DNA from: Bacillus subtilis | GTDB lineage: Bacteria > Bacillota > Bacilli > Bacillales > Bacillaceae_C | NCBI RefSeq assembly: GCF_008764245.1 | Contig: NZ_VTQV01000008.1 | Coordinates: 1-64,000 of the forward strand | Direction of reading: 5' to 3' | DNA: 64,000 bases | Shown here: piece by piece, positions 35,838 through 44,559 of the stretch | Numbering within the stretch: position 1 is the stretch's first letter | How the letters are laid out: each line of letters opens with the position of its first letter | Program-made: the position numbers and the translations under genes | The notes under the pieces: generated by a model | The model's database searches: none | What the model was told of the DNA's origin: nothing | The model's input: only the letters and a program-made list of their open reading frames with translations

Positions 35838-37457
35838 ATGCTGACTGTTAATAATGTAAGTTTACAATATGGGGATCGAAAATTATTTGAGGATGTCAAT
35901 ATTAAATTCACCCTAGGTAATTGCTATGGGTTAATTGGTGCGAACGGAGCAGGCAAATCAACGTTTCTTAAGATTCTCTCTGGTGACATTGAGCCACAAA
36001 CTGGGAATGTCAGTCTCGGTCCAAATGAGCGCCTTACCGTTTTAAAACAAAACCATTTCGAATATGAAGAATTTGAAGTGCTTCAGCTTGTGATCATGGG
36101 GCATGAACGACTCTATCAAATCATGAAAGAAAAAGACGCCATTTATATGAAACCGGATTTCACAGATGAAGACGGTATTAAGGCTGCCGAACTTGAAGGT
36201 GAATTTGCAGAATTAAATGGATGGGAAGCGGAATCTAGTGCTGCGATTCTTTTAAAAGGTCTTGGAATCGATGAAGAACTCCATTCCAAGAAAATGGCTG
36301 AGCTTACCGGCAGTCAAAAGGTAAAGGTGCTTCTCGCACAAGCTCTATTTGGAAATCCTGATATCCTGCTTCTTGACGAGCCGACGAACCACCTTGATCT
36401 AAAAGCGATTCAGTGGCTAGAGGAATTTCTCATGAATTTTGAAAATACGGTTATCGTTGTTTCCCATGATCGTCATTTTCTAAATAGGGTTTGTACCCAC
36501 ATTGCTGATCTTGATTTTGGTAAAATTGAAATTTACGTTGGTAATTATGACTTCTGGTATGAATCTAGTCAACTCGCAACAAAATTGGCTCAAGACCGCA
36601 ATGCAAAAAAGGAAGCTCAAATCGAAGAATTAAAGAAATTTATTGCCCGATTTAGCGCGAATGCGGCGAAATCAAAACAAGCAACATCCCGTAAGAAATT
36701 ATTGGAAAAAATTACACCTGAAGATATTAAACCTTCGTCCCGCCGCTATCCTTATATTGCTTTTACACAAGGACGTGAAATCGGGAATGATCTGTTAACC
36801 GTGAAAGACTTATCTAAAACTATTGATGGGGTTAAAGTGCTTGATCGTATTAGCTTTACTATGAATAAGGATGATAAAATTGCGCTTGTAGGTAATAACG
36901 AAATCGCAAAAACAACCTTATTTAAAATCTTGATGGGTGAAATGGAAGCTGATGAAGGGGAATTCAAATGGGGTGTGACAACCTCACAATCCTACTTTCC
37001 AAAGGATAATGCGGAATATTTTGAAGGTAGTGAACTTCCTCTTGTCGATTGGCTGCGTCAATATTCACCAAACGATCAGACGGAAAGCTTTTTAAGAGGA
37101 TTTCTTGGAAGAATGCTCTTCTCAGGCGAAGAAGCACTAAAAAAGGCCAATGTTCTTTCAGGGGGAGAAAAAGTTCGTTGCATGCTTTCGAAAATGATGC
37201 TTACAGAGGCCAATGTCCTTCTACTTGATGAGCCAACGAACCACCTTGATTTAGAGTCGATCACAGCGTTAAATAATGGGTTAGTTAAATTTAAAGGCTC
37301 GATTATTTTTGCTTCCCACGACTACCAATTTATACAGTCGATTGCAAACCGCATTATCGAAATTACACCGAATGGTTTGATCGATAAACAAATGGCGTAC
37401 AATGAATATCTTGAAGATGAGAAATTACAAAAACAAGTAGCTGAAATGTACGCTTAA
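35838..37457 (+). CDS. ykpA: ABC-F family ATPase (YkpA/YbiT type)
   Basis: A 539-residue soluble protein with two ATP-binding domains and a linker, of the ABC-F class that acts on the ribosome during translation. It aligns closely with B. subtilis YkpA. Domain 1 has a normal Walker A, GANGAGKST, but a diverged signature, LTGSQKVK. Domain 2 has a normal signature, LSGGEKVR, but a weak Walker A, GNNEIAKTT, in which the glycine before Lys is Ala. Both Walker B motifs read LLLDEPTNHLDL. YkpA has the same type of asymmetry. It is not one of the known antibiotic-resistance ABC-F types as far as I can see. It is monocistronic, with its own terminator. Confidence 0.92.
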   Translation: MLTVNNVSLQYGDRKLFEDVNIKFTLGNCYGLIGANGAGKSTFLKILSGDIEPQTGNVSLGPNERLTVLKQNHFEYEEFEVLQLVIMGHERLYQIMKEKDAIYMKPDFTDEDGIKAAELEGEFAELNGWEAESSAAILLKGLGIDEELHSKKMAELTGSQKVKVLLAQALFGNPDILLLDEPTNHLDLKAIQWLEEFLMNFENTVIVVSHDRHFLNRVCTHIADLDFGKIEIYVGNYDFWYESSQLATKLAQDRNAKKEAQIEELKKFIARFSANAAKSKQATSRKKLLEKITPEDIKPSSRRYPYIAFTQGREIGNDLLTVKDLSKTIDGVKVLDRISFTMNKDDKIALVGNNEIAKTTLFKILMGEMEADEGEFKWGVTTSQSYFPKDNAEYFEGSELPLVDWLRQYSPNDQTESFLRGFLGRMLFSGEEALKKANVLSGGEKVRCMLSKMMLTEANVLLLDEPTNHLDLESITALNNGLVKFKGSIIFASHDYQFIQSIANRIIEITPNGLIDKQMAYNEYLEDEKLQKQVAEMYA

Positions 37458-37469
37458 TCAAACTATGCC

Positions 37470-37503
37470 AGGAACTAAATTGTGTTAGTTCCTGGCATTT
37501 GTT
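37470..37503 (+). terminator. Terminator of ykpA
   Basis: TGCCAGGAACT pairs with AGTTCCTGGCA around a 10-nt loop, followed by TTTGTTTT. Confidence 0.85.
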
Positions 37504-37513
37504 TTAGGAACAA

Positions 37514-37795
37514 AGGCGCAAGCGCCCGTTTAGCGACGTACAAACTTTTTAGGGGCCTGACGAGATAAAGGAAACACAGCGAGCTACGAAAAGCGGAAGG
37601 CGGTTGTTCAGGGGCGACAAGCAAATGTTCTGGAATCCTGGAAGGGCGTTCTTACCCTTCCAGGATTCCAGGTTATTTGACCTCGAGCCCCTACCGCCTG
37701 CAGCTAGACATTGAAAGGCGAGCTGATGTTGACTTACGCAAGCAGGCACCGAAAGTTTGCTAGTCGCTGGGCGCTGGAGCCGGACGTCAACACCC
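37514..37795. repeat. Dispersed repeat C, module 2, inverted and rearranged copy
   Basis: A non-coding block that is largely the reverse complement of parts of 2626-2885. Shared pieces include AGCGCCCGTTTAGCGACGTA, CTTTTTAGGGGCCTGACGAG, TTTGACCTCGAGCCCCTACC and GCACCGAAAGTTTGCTAGTC. An internal palindrome, CTGGAATCCTGGAAGG with its inverse near 37630-37672, replaces the TTGAACCAA palindrome of the other copy. Confidence 0.8.
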
Positions 37796-37906
37796 ACATT
37801 TAGAACTTATCCACAAGCTAAAATTTTATAATTTGCTCAACAGCGAAAAATTGGAGCTACCCCATAAGTTATTGCATTATGGTCATTATTTATTTTCCCT
37901 GAGCAC

Positions 37907-38629
37907 TTAATATTTCACCTCAACGATAAAGGTATCTGGCCCAGTTTGAACGATGCTGCCACCTTTAGGTTCAATACTTGCTTTAATTCGTTTCAAATGG
38001 CTGAAATCCTTACCTTGAATAAGGATTCGGGTTGAGCCATCTTCAATTGGCATGATTTTGTGTTGAATATTATCGTTGTTATAAAGAATCCATAGTTGGT
38101 AGTCTTGGTCATTTAACGGTCTTAATCCATCTACCTCTAAAAACATTTGGTCTGTCATTTGATTGATCCATATATTCCCCTCTACCCTTTCCTTATTGGA
38201 CACCGGAATAATATTTAATTGCTGGGTATCGGGTTTTTCCTGGAAATCTTGGATATTTGCTTCATTATATTGTGCGATATGCACAGAACCTTTTCCCGCA
38301 TTATTTTGATTATAATAAAACAGGCCGACAAATAGACAAACAATTGCAGCGAAGGAGGCCATTGAAAAGATTTTTTTACTTGAAAGAGGCATCCCTTTTC
38401 TTTTTTGTTTCGTTTCAAAACTCTCCCAGATCTTTTCCTTCAGTATAGGAGAAGGAGAATAGGACTGCTCTTTCTCTGAAAGTAGAACACTTTGCCAATG
38501 TTTGAACACTTGTTGACAGTTTTCACATTCTTTTAAATGGGTGCTTACCTTTATTGCCTCGTTAGGCGCTATATTGCCTAATACGTAATCAACGATTGTC
38601 TGTTCAGACATAGAATGTTTACATGCCAT
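37907..38629 (-). CDS. Anti-sigma factor with zinc-binding N-terminus (RskA type)
   Basis: A 240-residue single-pass membrane protein that holds its sigma factor inactive. The N-terminus has the ZAS zinc motif His-x3-Cys-x2-Cys (H31, C35, C38). One membrane helix lies near residues 90-112. The extracytoplasmic C-terminal part has the anti-sigma-K factor features (WINQMTDQMFLEVDGL and LWILYNN). The ATG at 38629 overlaps the end of the sigma gene by 11 bp, so the two are co-translated. The signal that triggers release, normally by regulated proteolysis, is unknown. Confidence 0.87.
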   Translation of the reverse strand: MACKHSMSEQTIVDYVLGNIAPNEAIKVSTHLKECENCQQVFKHWQSVLLSEKEQSYSPSPILKEKIWESFETKQKRKGMPLSSKKIFSMASFAAIVCLFVGLFYYNQNNAGKGSVHIAQYNEANIQDFQEKPDTQQLNIIPVSNKERVEGNIWINQMTDQMFLEVDGLRPLNDQDYQLWILYNNDNIQHKIMPIEDGSTRILIQGKDFSHLKRIKASIEPKGGSIVQTGPDTFIVEVKY

Positions 38630-39203
38630 TGTTCTTTTCACCCCCACCTGATTGGACCCAGTTGAGCAACGACTTCTGTTTTCGCATATTATTTAAACCG
38701 TATCGTATAAGGGACTTGATGGATCCTAATGGTTTATTCATGGTGCTTGCAATTTCTTTATGGGTTTCACCCTGAAAATAAGATCGAATAATCGCTTCTC
38801 GTTGCTCGTTTGGAATAGATTTCAGCGCCTCGAAAATAATGGATTGCTCTAATTGGGCAAGAAATTCGACATCTGCGCTTTTTTCCTCTCCAATTAATAA
38901 TTCTTCTAGTCTATTCGTTAATAATGCTTTCTTTTTGCGTAAGCGATCCAATGAGCGACTTTTTGTTTTCACCGCAAGCCATGCTCTCACACTGCCTTTC
39001 GCGGGATTATATTGATCCGCTTTCTGCAATACTTCCAGAAAGATATCATGACAGAGGTCCTCGGTTTCTCCATGATCCTTTGTATACTGGAAGGCAATGT
39101 TATAAACAAATTGAACGTATTCTTCATAAAAAAGGTCAAAGGCATGACGAGAACCTTGAGAGATACTTTGAAGTAAGTGGATGCTTTCTTGATTATCCTC
39201 CAT
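38619..39203 (-). CDS. ECF RNA polymerase sigma factor
   Basis: A 194-residue sigma-70 family protein with only regions 2 and 4. Region 2 has ETEDLCHDIFLEVLQKADQY and SRSLDRLRKKK. Region 4 has IPNEQREAIIRSYFQGETHKEIA followed by the recognition helix near LGSIKSLIRYGLNNMRK. The pair with an RskA-like anti-sigma downstream makes it a SigK-like ECF factor. GGGGGGATTCC precedes the ATG. It is divergent from an NEW3-protein/ABC operon 119 bp away, which is the obvious candidate target. The known B. subtilis sigY locus also links an ECF factor with a two-gene ABC transporter. Confidence 0.9.
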   Translation of the reverse strand: MEDNQESIHLLQSISQGSRHAFDLFYEEYVQFVYNIAFQYTKDHGETEDLCHDIFLEVLQKADQYNPAKGSVRAWLAVKTKSRSLDRLRKKKALLTNRLEELLIGEEKSADVEFLAQLEQSIIFEALKSIPNEQREAIIRSYFQGETHKEIASTMNKPLGSIKSLIRYGLNNMRKQKSLLNWVQSGGGEKNNGM

Positions 39204-39322
39204 GGAATCCCCCCCTCACAGACGATCTTATTAACATTTTACAATTTTTTTCACTTTTGACAAATCCAAAATGGAACGGGCTGCGTATCCAATATGAATA
39301 ACAAAAACAGGGGGAATGTATC

Positions 39323-40483
39323 ATGCTCAAAAGAAGGTTATTTTCGTTGTTTGCCATTGCGATTATCGTAGTTGGGTCCATGCTCCCAATGAGTCGAGCT
39401 TTTGCCATGGACAACATCTCTTTATTTTCAGCTTATACCGGAGTGACGGCCTCACCAGGTGAAAAGATGAATTATGACATTGATGTCATCAATAACGGAT
39501 CATCCATTCAAACGATGTCCTTTGACATGGAGGGACTACCAAAAGGATGGGATTACTCCATTAGTTCAAATGGAACGGATATTCAGGAATTGTCTGTAAA
39601 AGGAGATAGCGAAACACCGATTACAGTAGAGATTTCCATTCCGCTCGATGCCGACAAAGGAGATCATGAATTCCAACTAGTGGCTACAGATGGAAACAGT
39701 CAATCATCTGTTCCCTTATCCATTTCTGTTAAGGAACAGGGTTCACTTAAATCGGAATTAACAACAGATCAAGCGAATCTAGAAGGGCATGCGGATGAAA
39801 CATTTTCTTATACCGTTACGTTAAACAATAAAACAACCAAAACACAAGACTATACTTTAAGCAGCGATGTTAAAGATGGGTGGCTTGTTCGCTTTCTATC
39901 GGATTCAAAATCTGTCACATCTGTTTCGCTAGAGCCTAATACATCCAAAGACATCACTGTAGAAGCCGTACCACCGCAAAATGTAGAAGCAGGCACTTAC
40001 GATATTCCCATCACAGCGGCTACAAATGATTCAAGTTCAGATTTAAAATTAGAAGCGGTTGTAACCGGGTCTTATGATATAGAGATCAGCACGAAATCAG
40101 AGGTATTAAGTGATACGATCAACGCTGGTAATGACAAAACCATTGAATTAGTTGTCAAAAATACCGGTACTTCTCCATTAGTAGATATCGAGCTTACAGC
40201 TGAGACACCTACCAATTGGGAGACAGAATTCAATGAATCGACCATTGCCGAACTTGAGCCTGGTAAATCAAAAACAATTAAAGCAAAGGTGTCTGCACCA
40301 AAAGATGCCATTGCGGGGGACTATGTGACAACCTTTAAAGCAACAGCGGATCAAGCAAGTGCAGATGCTACTTTTAGAATTTCTGTTGAAACTTCTACTT
40401 TGTGGGGATTTGTGGCTATCCTTATCATCGCAGGAGTGGTTGTGGGCCTTTATCTGATTATTAGAAAATATGGGAGGAGATAA
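39323..40483 (+). CDS. NEW3-domain secreted membrane-anchored protein (COG1470-like)
   Basis: A 386-residue surface protein. A signal peptide of about 28 residues (ending near SRAFAM) precedes repeated Ig-like beta-sandwich domains. The recurring motifs are VTASPGEKMNYDIDVINNG, HADETFSYTVTLNNKT and INAGNDKTIELVVKNTG, each opening a domain of about 110 residues. A C-terminal helix (about residues 360-380) with a basic end anchors it. Such proteins commonly precede ABC-2 transporter genes. The next gene starts on the last base of this stop codon, so the three genes are one unit. The function is not known. Confidence 0.83.
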   Translation: MLKRRLFSLFAIAIIVVGSMLPMSRAFAMDNISLFSAYTGVTASPGEKMNYDIDVINNGSSIQTMSFDMEGLPKGWDYSISSNGTDIQELSVKGDSETPITVEISIPLDADKGDHEFQLVATDGNSQSSVPLSISVKEQGSLKSELTTDQANLEGHADETFSYTVTLNNKTTKTQDYTLSSDVKDGWLVRFLSDSKSVTSVSLEPNTSKDITVEAVPPQNVEAGTYDIPITAATNDSSSDLKLEAVVTGSYDIEISTKSEVLSDTINAGNDKTIELVVKNTGTSPLVDIELTAETPTNWETEFNESTIAELEPGKSKTIKAKVSAPKDAIAGDYVTTFKATADQASADATFRISVETSTLWGFVAILIIAGVVVGLYLIIRKYGRR

Positions 40484-41442
40484 TGATGGCAGAAGCAATC
40501 ATTGAACTAGATCAGATTACTAAAAGCTATCACAATCATTTTGCTGTTGATCATTTATCTCTTTCGATTCATAAAGGGGAAGTTTTCGGATTACTGGGCC
40601 CAAATGGGGCAGGAAAAACAACGAGCATTTTAATGATGCTTGGTTTGACAGAACCGACTTCTGGTCGTGTGAAAGTTGCTGGCATTAACGCAACGAAACA
40701 CCCGATTGAGGTGAAAAGAAAAGTCGGCTATTTACCAGATAATGTTGGTTTTTACACGAATATGACCGGGATGGATAATCTATTATTTACAGCTAGATTA
40801 AACGGAATTCCGAAAGAGGAAGCAAAAGAAAGGGCAACGAAACTACTAAAGCAGGTGGGTCTCTCAGATGCTGCAGATAAAAAAGCTGGTGAATATTCAA
40901 GAGGGATGAGACAAAGGCTTGGACTTGCGGATGTACTGATTAAAAATCCGGAAATTATCATACTAGATGAACCCACTTTAGGGATCGATCCCGAGGGCGT
41001 ACGCGATTTTCTGCAATTAATCCAAGAACTAAACAAAAAGGAAAACATTACGGTGCTATTATCTTCCCACCACTTGCATCAAGTCCAGCAAGTTTGTGAT
41101 CGTGTTGGTATTTTCGTAGATGGGAGATTGCTCGCCCAAGGGAATTTGGAGCAATTGGTTCGTCAGCTCTTTGTCAAAGATTCCATGGTGATTCAAGTTA
41201 CTGCTTCGCCAATCGATGACACACTACTCGCAAACATTAAGGAAGTGGCGGGCGTCACCAAGCTTGAAAAAGTCCAAGATCATCAGTTCGATATTCATTG
41301 CCAAGAAGACGTATCTCCTTTAATAAGTAGATTAATCATTGAATCAGGCTCAGATCTTTATCAACTAACTAGGAAGGATTTTGGATTGGATGAAATCTAC
41401 CATCGTTATTTTGAAGGACGTGAAGTAAATGAGCCTAGTTAA
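40483..41442 (+). CDS. ABC transporter ATP-binding protein (ABC-2 type, NosF/YxlF-like)
   Basis: A 319-residue ATPase. Walker A is GPNGAGKTT, the signature is YSRGMRQRLG (in place of LSGGQ, common in this group), Walker B is IIILDEPTLGID and the H-loop follows in LLSSHHL. About 100 residues of a C-terminal accessory domain follow. The ATG overlaps the stop of the NEW3-protein gene by one base (TAATG); a second ATG three bases later is equally good. It works with the permease encoded next. The cargo is unknown. Confidence 0.9.
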   Translation: MMAEAIIELDQITKSYHNHFAVDHLSLSIHKGEVFGLLGPNGAGKTTSILMMLGLTEPTSGRVKVAGINATKHPIEVKRKVGYLPDNVGFYTNMTGMDNLLFTARLNGIPKEEAKERATKLLKQVGLSDAADKKAGEYSRGMRQRLGLADVLIKNPEIIILDEPTLGIDPEGVRDFLQLIQELNKKENITVLLSSHHLHQVQQVCDRVGIFVDGRLLAQGNLEQLVRQLFVKDSMVIQVTASPIDDTLLANIKEVAGVTKLEKVQDHQFDIHCQEDVSPLISRLIIESGSDLYQLTRKDFGLDEIYHRYFEGREVNEPS

Positions 41443-42472
41443 TATCCAAGAAAAAGTTGGAAAATTTGTCGGGAAAAATAGGACGAAGCAGACAGAAAGA
41501 AAAGATACTGTCAGTAATAATATATTCTGGGGATTTGTTGGAAAGGAATTTACAGATTATCTGTCAAGTTGGAGAATTATTATCCTTTTAGGGATTATTT
41601 TGCTAACTTGTATTGGTTCTCTATATACAGCGGTTTCCACCATCTCAGAAGCGTTAGAGTCCTATGAAGATGCTAGTCAAATTGGTCGGAATGCATATTT
41701 GTTCCTGCAAATCTTTACGATTTCAGATGGAACATTACCATCCTTTGTATCATTTGTTAGTTTTCTCGGACCTTTATTGGGGATTGCCTTAGGATTTGAT
41801 GCGATCAATGGTGAAAGAAGTAGAGGGACGTTAAGTCGATTAATGGCTCAACCGATTCCAAGGGATTATGTAATCAACGCCAAATTCGTGGCGGCCTTGC
41901 TGATCAATATCATTCTCTTTTTTGCCTTAGGATTTCTTGTGATGGCATTTGGGATCTTAATGCTTGGCATTACTCCTAGTTGGGATGAATTCTTGAGAGT
42001 GATGAGCTTTATTGCTTTAATTATAGTCTATATTGCCTTTTGGTTAAATTTATCGATTCTTTTTTCGGTAATTTTTAAACAACAGGCAACATCTGCATTA
42101 TCAAGTATTGCGATTTGGCTATTCTATAACGTGTTCTTTTCAATCGTAGTGAAGCTGTTTACGAATTCCTATTTAGGAAATGCCTCAACACAAGGAGAAT
42201 ACGTGTCACGTTACAATGCGATTCTGAATGTCTATCGATTTTCGCCCAATTACTTATTTCAAGAAATGACGAGTGTTTTACTATCACCAACAACACGAAG
42301 TATGAGCCTGATCACGATGGAGCAAGCTGCAGGTTCGCTTGCAAGTCCATTGAAACTACAAGCAAGTTTACTATTAGTTTGGCCGCAAATCACAGGACTC
42401 ATCGCCGCCACACTCATTTGCTTCGCAATCGGGTATATCGTCTTTACAAGGCAGGAAATTAGGGCGAATTAA
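41429..42472 (+). CDS. ABC-2 type transporter permease (NosY/YxlG-like)
   Basis: A 347-residue membrane protein with about six helices and a cytoplasmic N-terminal extension of about 45 residues. The block GIALGFDAINGERSRGTLSRLMAQPIPR is typical of ABC-2 permeases of the Nos group. It overlaps the end of the ATPase gene by 14 bp. Together with the NEW3 protein it forms a three-gene unit that may be under the divergent ECF sigma factor (inference). Confidence 0.9.
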   Translation: MSLVNIQEKVGKFVGKNRTKQTERKDTVSNNIFWGFVGKEFTDYLSSWRIIILLGIILLTCIGSLYTAVSTISEALESYEDASQIGRNAYLFLQIFTISDGTLPSFVSFVSFLGPLLGIALGFDAINGERSRGTLSRLMAQPIPRDYVINAKFVAALLINIILFFALGFLVMAFGILMLGITPSWDEFLRVMSFIALIIVYIAFWLNLSILFSVIFKQQATSALSSIAIWLFYNVFFSIVVKLFTNSYLGNASTQGEYVSRYNAILNVYRFSPNYLFQEMTSVLLSPTTRSMSLITMEQAAGSLASPLKLQASLLLVWPQITGLIAATLICFAIGYIVFTRQEIRAN

Positions 42473-42506
42473 GTCAGGAAAAGCGCCCGCTTAAAGGGTG
42501 AACAGG

Positions 42507-42542
42507 AACAAGACCATGGCTCTCAATCATGGTCTTGTTTTA
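42507..42542 (+). terminator. Terminator of the NEW3-ABC operon
   Basis: AACAAGACCATG pairs perfectly with CATGGTCTTGTT around a 9-nt loop, followed by TT. Confidence 0.85.
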
Positions 42543-42614
42543 GATTCATTAGGCAACGGAAAGCATGGATGATAATCTAAAATAAAGATTTTCCCTTCCT
42601 TCTAGACTGAAAGG

Positions 42615-42657
42615 TGTTAGGTACTGAAACTATTTAGAATTGTTTCTGTACCTAACA
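42615..42657. repeat. Palindromic intergenic repeat A, copy 3
   Basis: TGTTAGGTACTGAAACTATT faces GAATTGTTTCTGTACCTAACA, with a two-base centre and two mismatched positions. It lies between two convergent genes. Confidence 0.8.
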
Positions 42658-42694
42658 TAGGCATTGTTAAAAATATATCCTTAAATAGGTACTG

Positions 42695-44095
42695 TTATTT
42701 ATCTTTTTGTTCTGTTTCCCACCATAATGAATCTTTTGGATTTTCAACGGCTTCTTTAAACTCAGATTTTGTAGCAACTGTTGGGTAAGAACCTTTTAGA
42801 GATTTTCCTGAAGTGTTATTAAATAAGAATAATATCACTAAAAACCCAATAATACTAACGATTGTAAGATAGAAACCAGGTACTAAATTATTCCCTGTTT
42901 TGTGGACTAGCCATGTTGAAACTAATGGGGTTGTCCCACCAAATAATGAAACAGAGACATTAAAGGTCACAGCTAATGTTCTGTAGCGAATATCTGTGTA
43001 GAACATCGTTGGTAACGTTCCGGGCATTGTGCCTTCATAAGTTGAAAGCAGAACACCTAAAATGAGAATACCTAAAGAAATAAATACTAAACCATTCAAG
43101 TTTATTAAATAAAAAGCGAGGATAGATAACAGGGTTAATCCACCTAAGCCGATTAAGAAAACAGCCTTGTTTCCAATTTTATCACCGAGCTTTCCAAACA
43201 TGAAAGCAAGCGGCACCATAATAATCATGACAATCGTAATTAATACAGTTCCTACTGAAGTAGATAATCCAATAATCTCATCCAAATAAGAGGGCATGTA
43301 TGATAATAACATATAGTTTGTAATATTAAAGAACGCAACAGCTACAAAACATACAAAAATATCCTTTTTGTGGTTTTTCAAAATAGATAGGAAACTTTCC
43401 TCCTCGACTTCATCAGCAGAAAGTTCATTTTCAAAAATCGGCGTTTCTTCTAAATGACCTCTTAAGTAAAACCCAACAAGTCCTAAAGGTAACCCGAATA
43501 GAAACGGTATTCTCCAACCCCATGAGGCCATCTGCTCGTCAGATAGCGTGATAAAGAGGATACTCGCAAATAGTGAAGCTAATATATAACCAGTAAGCGT
43601 CCCAATTTCTAATCCACTCCCAAGCATATTACGTTTATTGTCTGGGGAAGATTCTGCAATATAGACCATTGCACCAGCATATTCACCACCAGTTGAAAAA
43701 CCCTGAATAATTCTAGCTATTAATAAGAGGATAGGTGCCCATATCCCGATTTGATCATATGTAGGTAATAAACCGATTAGTAATGTGGAAACAGCCATTA
43801 AAATAATCGTAACGGTTAAAACAATTTTTCTCCCTAATCTATCTCCGATTTTCCCAAATATAATACCACCCAATGGGCGCATTAAAAAAGCAATGGCAAA
43901 TGTTGCAAAAGTGAACACTAATTTTAGCTCATCATTCTCAACAGCAGTAAAAAAGTTTTGACTAATAATAACAGCTAAATAGGAATACAAGCCAAAATCA
44001 AACCATTCCATAGCGTTTCCTACCCCTGTAGCAAATACGCTTTTCCTCGTTTGTTGAATATCGACAATGTTGATTTTTTTCTTGTTAAATTTCAT
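42695..44095 (-). CDS. proP: ProP-like MFS transporter (metabolite:H+ symporter family)
   Basis: A 466-residue carrier with 12 helices of the MHS family, which includes the osmoprotectant importer ProP and the citrate and alpha-ketoglutarate symporters. Family blocks are [51 protein letters not shown] and [17 protein letters not shown]. Uptake of proline or glycine betaine is the likeliest role, but the substrate cannot be fixed from sequence. It lacks the long C-terminal coiled coil of E. coli ProP. The gene is alone. Confidence 0.82.
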   Translation of the reverse strand: MKFNKKKINIVDIQQTRKSVFATGVGNAMEWFDFGLYSYLAVIISQNFFTAVENDELKLVFTFATFAIAFLMRPLGGIIFGKIGDRLGRKIVLTVTIILMAVSTLLIGLLPTYDQIGIWAPILLLIARIIQGFSTGGEYAGAMVYIAESSPDNKRNMLGSGLEIGTLTGYILASLFASILFITLSDEQMASWGWRIPFLFGLPLGLVGFYLRGHLEETPIFENELSADEVEEESFLSILKNHKKDIFVCFVAVAFFNITNYMLLSYMPSYLDEIIGLSTSVGTVLITIVMIIMVPLAFMFGKLGDKIGNKAVFLIGLGGLTLLSILAFYLINLNGLVFISLGILILGVLLSTYEGTMPGTLPTMFYTDIRYRTLAVTFNVSVSLFGGTTPLVSTWLVHKTGNNLVPGFYLTIVSIIGFLVILFLFNNTSGKSLKGSYPTVATKSEFKEAVENPKDSLWWETEQKDK

Positions 44096-44317
44096 TTATC
44101 CTGTCAGCTCCTTGTTCTTGTCAGCAACAATCACCTATTGTTATTCAGTTCAATGATTACAGCTCACCACTTTATATAGAAACCGTTTAGTTTTTAATAT
44201 CCCAAAAATGTCCGTGCGATATCCGCCTTTTGTCGAAAGTTGTGAAATAAAATTAACTGGCTGTAGGACCCATTTGAAGATTCACCGCTCCTACGGCAAC
44301 TCTTGAGGTCGAATTGG

Positions 44318-44437
44318 ATGTACGTAAATAAGGAAGAGTGGAGAAAATTGACCAACATCCCGCTCCCCTATCAATTAGTCACCAGGATTATTCAAAAATA
44401 TGAAAAAAATGCCAGGTACCAAGACTATTCAGAATAG
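44318..44437 (+). CDS. Small ORF or gene remnant ending inside a palindromic repeat
   Basis: A 39-codon frame opens with MYVNKEEWRKLTNIPLPYQL and has GAGGT 8 nt before the ATG. The frame is also open upstream to about 44269 with protein-like sequence, so it may be the tail of a lost gene. Its last codons and its TAG stop are supplied by palindromic repeat A at 44410. The family is not recognised. The rest of the spacer upstream of the ProP gene shows nothing clear. Confidence 0.35.
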   Translation: MYVNKEEWRKLTNIPLPYQLVTRIIQKYEKNARYQDYSE

Positions 44438-44452
44438 CGTCAGTACCTGGCA
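44410..44452. repeat. Palindromic intergenic repeat A, copy 4
   Basis: TGCCAGGTACCAAGACTATTC faces GAATAGCGTCAGTACCTGGCA across a single A. It ends about 55 bp before the next copy. Confidence 0.82.
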
Positions 44453-44507
44453 CAGGCATTCATTATTGTGTTGTATTCATCTTTTGAAGATCAAGCCACA
44501 AAGCAAT

Positions 44508-44548
44508 GCCCGGAACCAAAGCGATTCAGCATTGCTATGATCCCGGGC
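44508..44548. repeat. Palindromic intergenic repeat A, copy 5
   Basis: GCCCGGAACCAAAGCGATTC faces GCATTGCTATGATCCCGGGC, with several compensating changes that keep pairing. It lies just beyond the 3' end of ptsI. Confidence 0.75.
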
Positions 44549-44559
44549 GTTTCCTTTTT

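Noticed and set aside
39204-39322. ECF-type promoter between the sigma gene and the NEW3 operon
   Set aside because: GGAAC (plus strand) and CGTC (minus strand) occur but not with the 15-17 bp spacing of an ECF promoter, and CGTC is too close to the sigma start codon.
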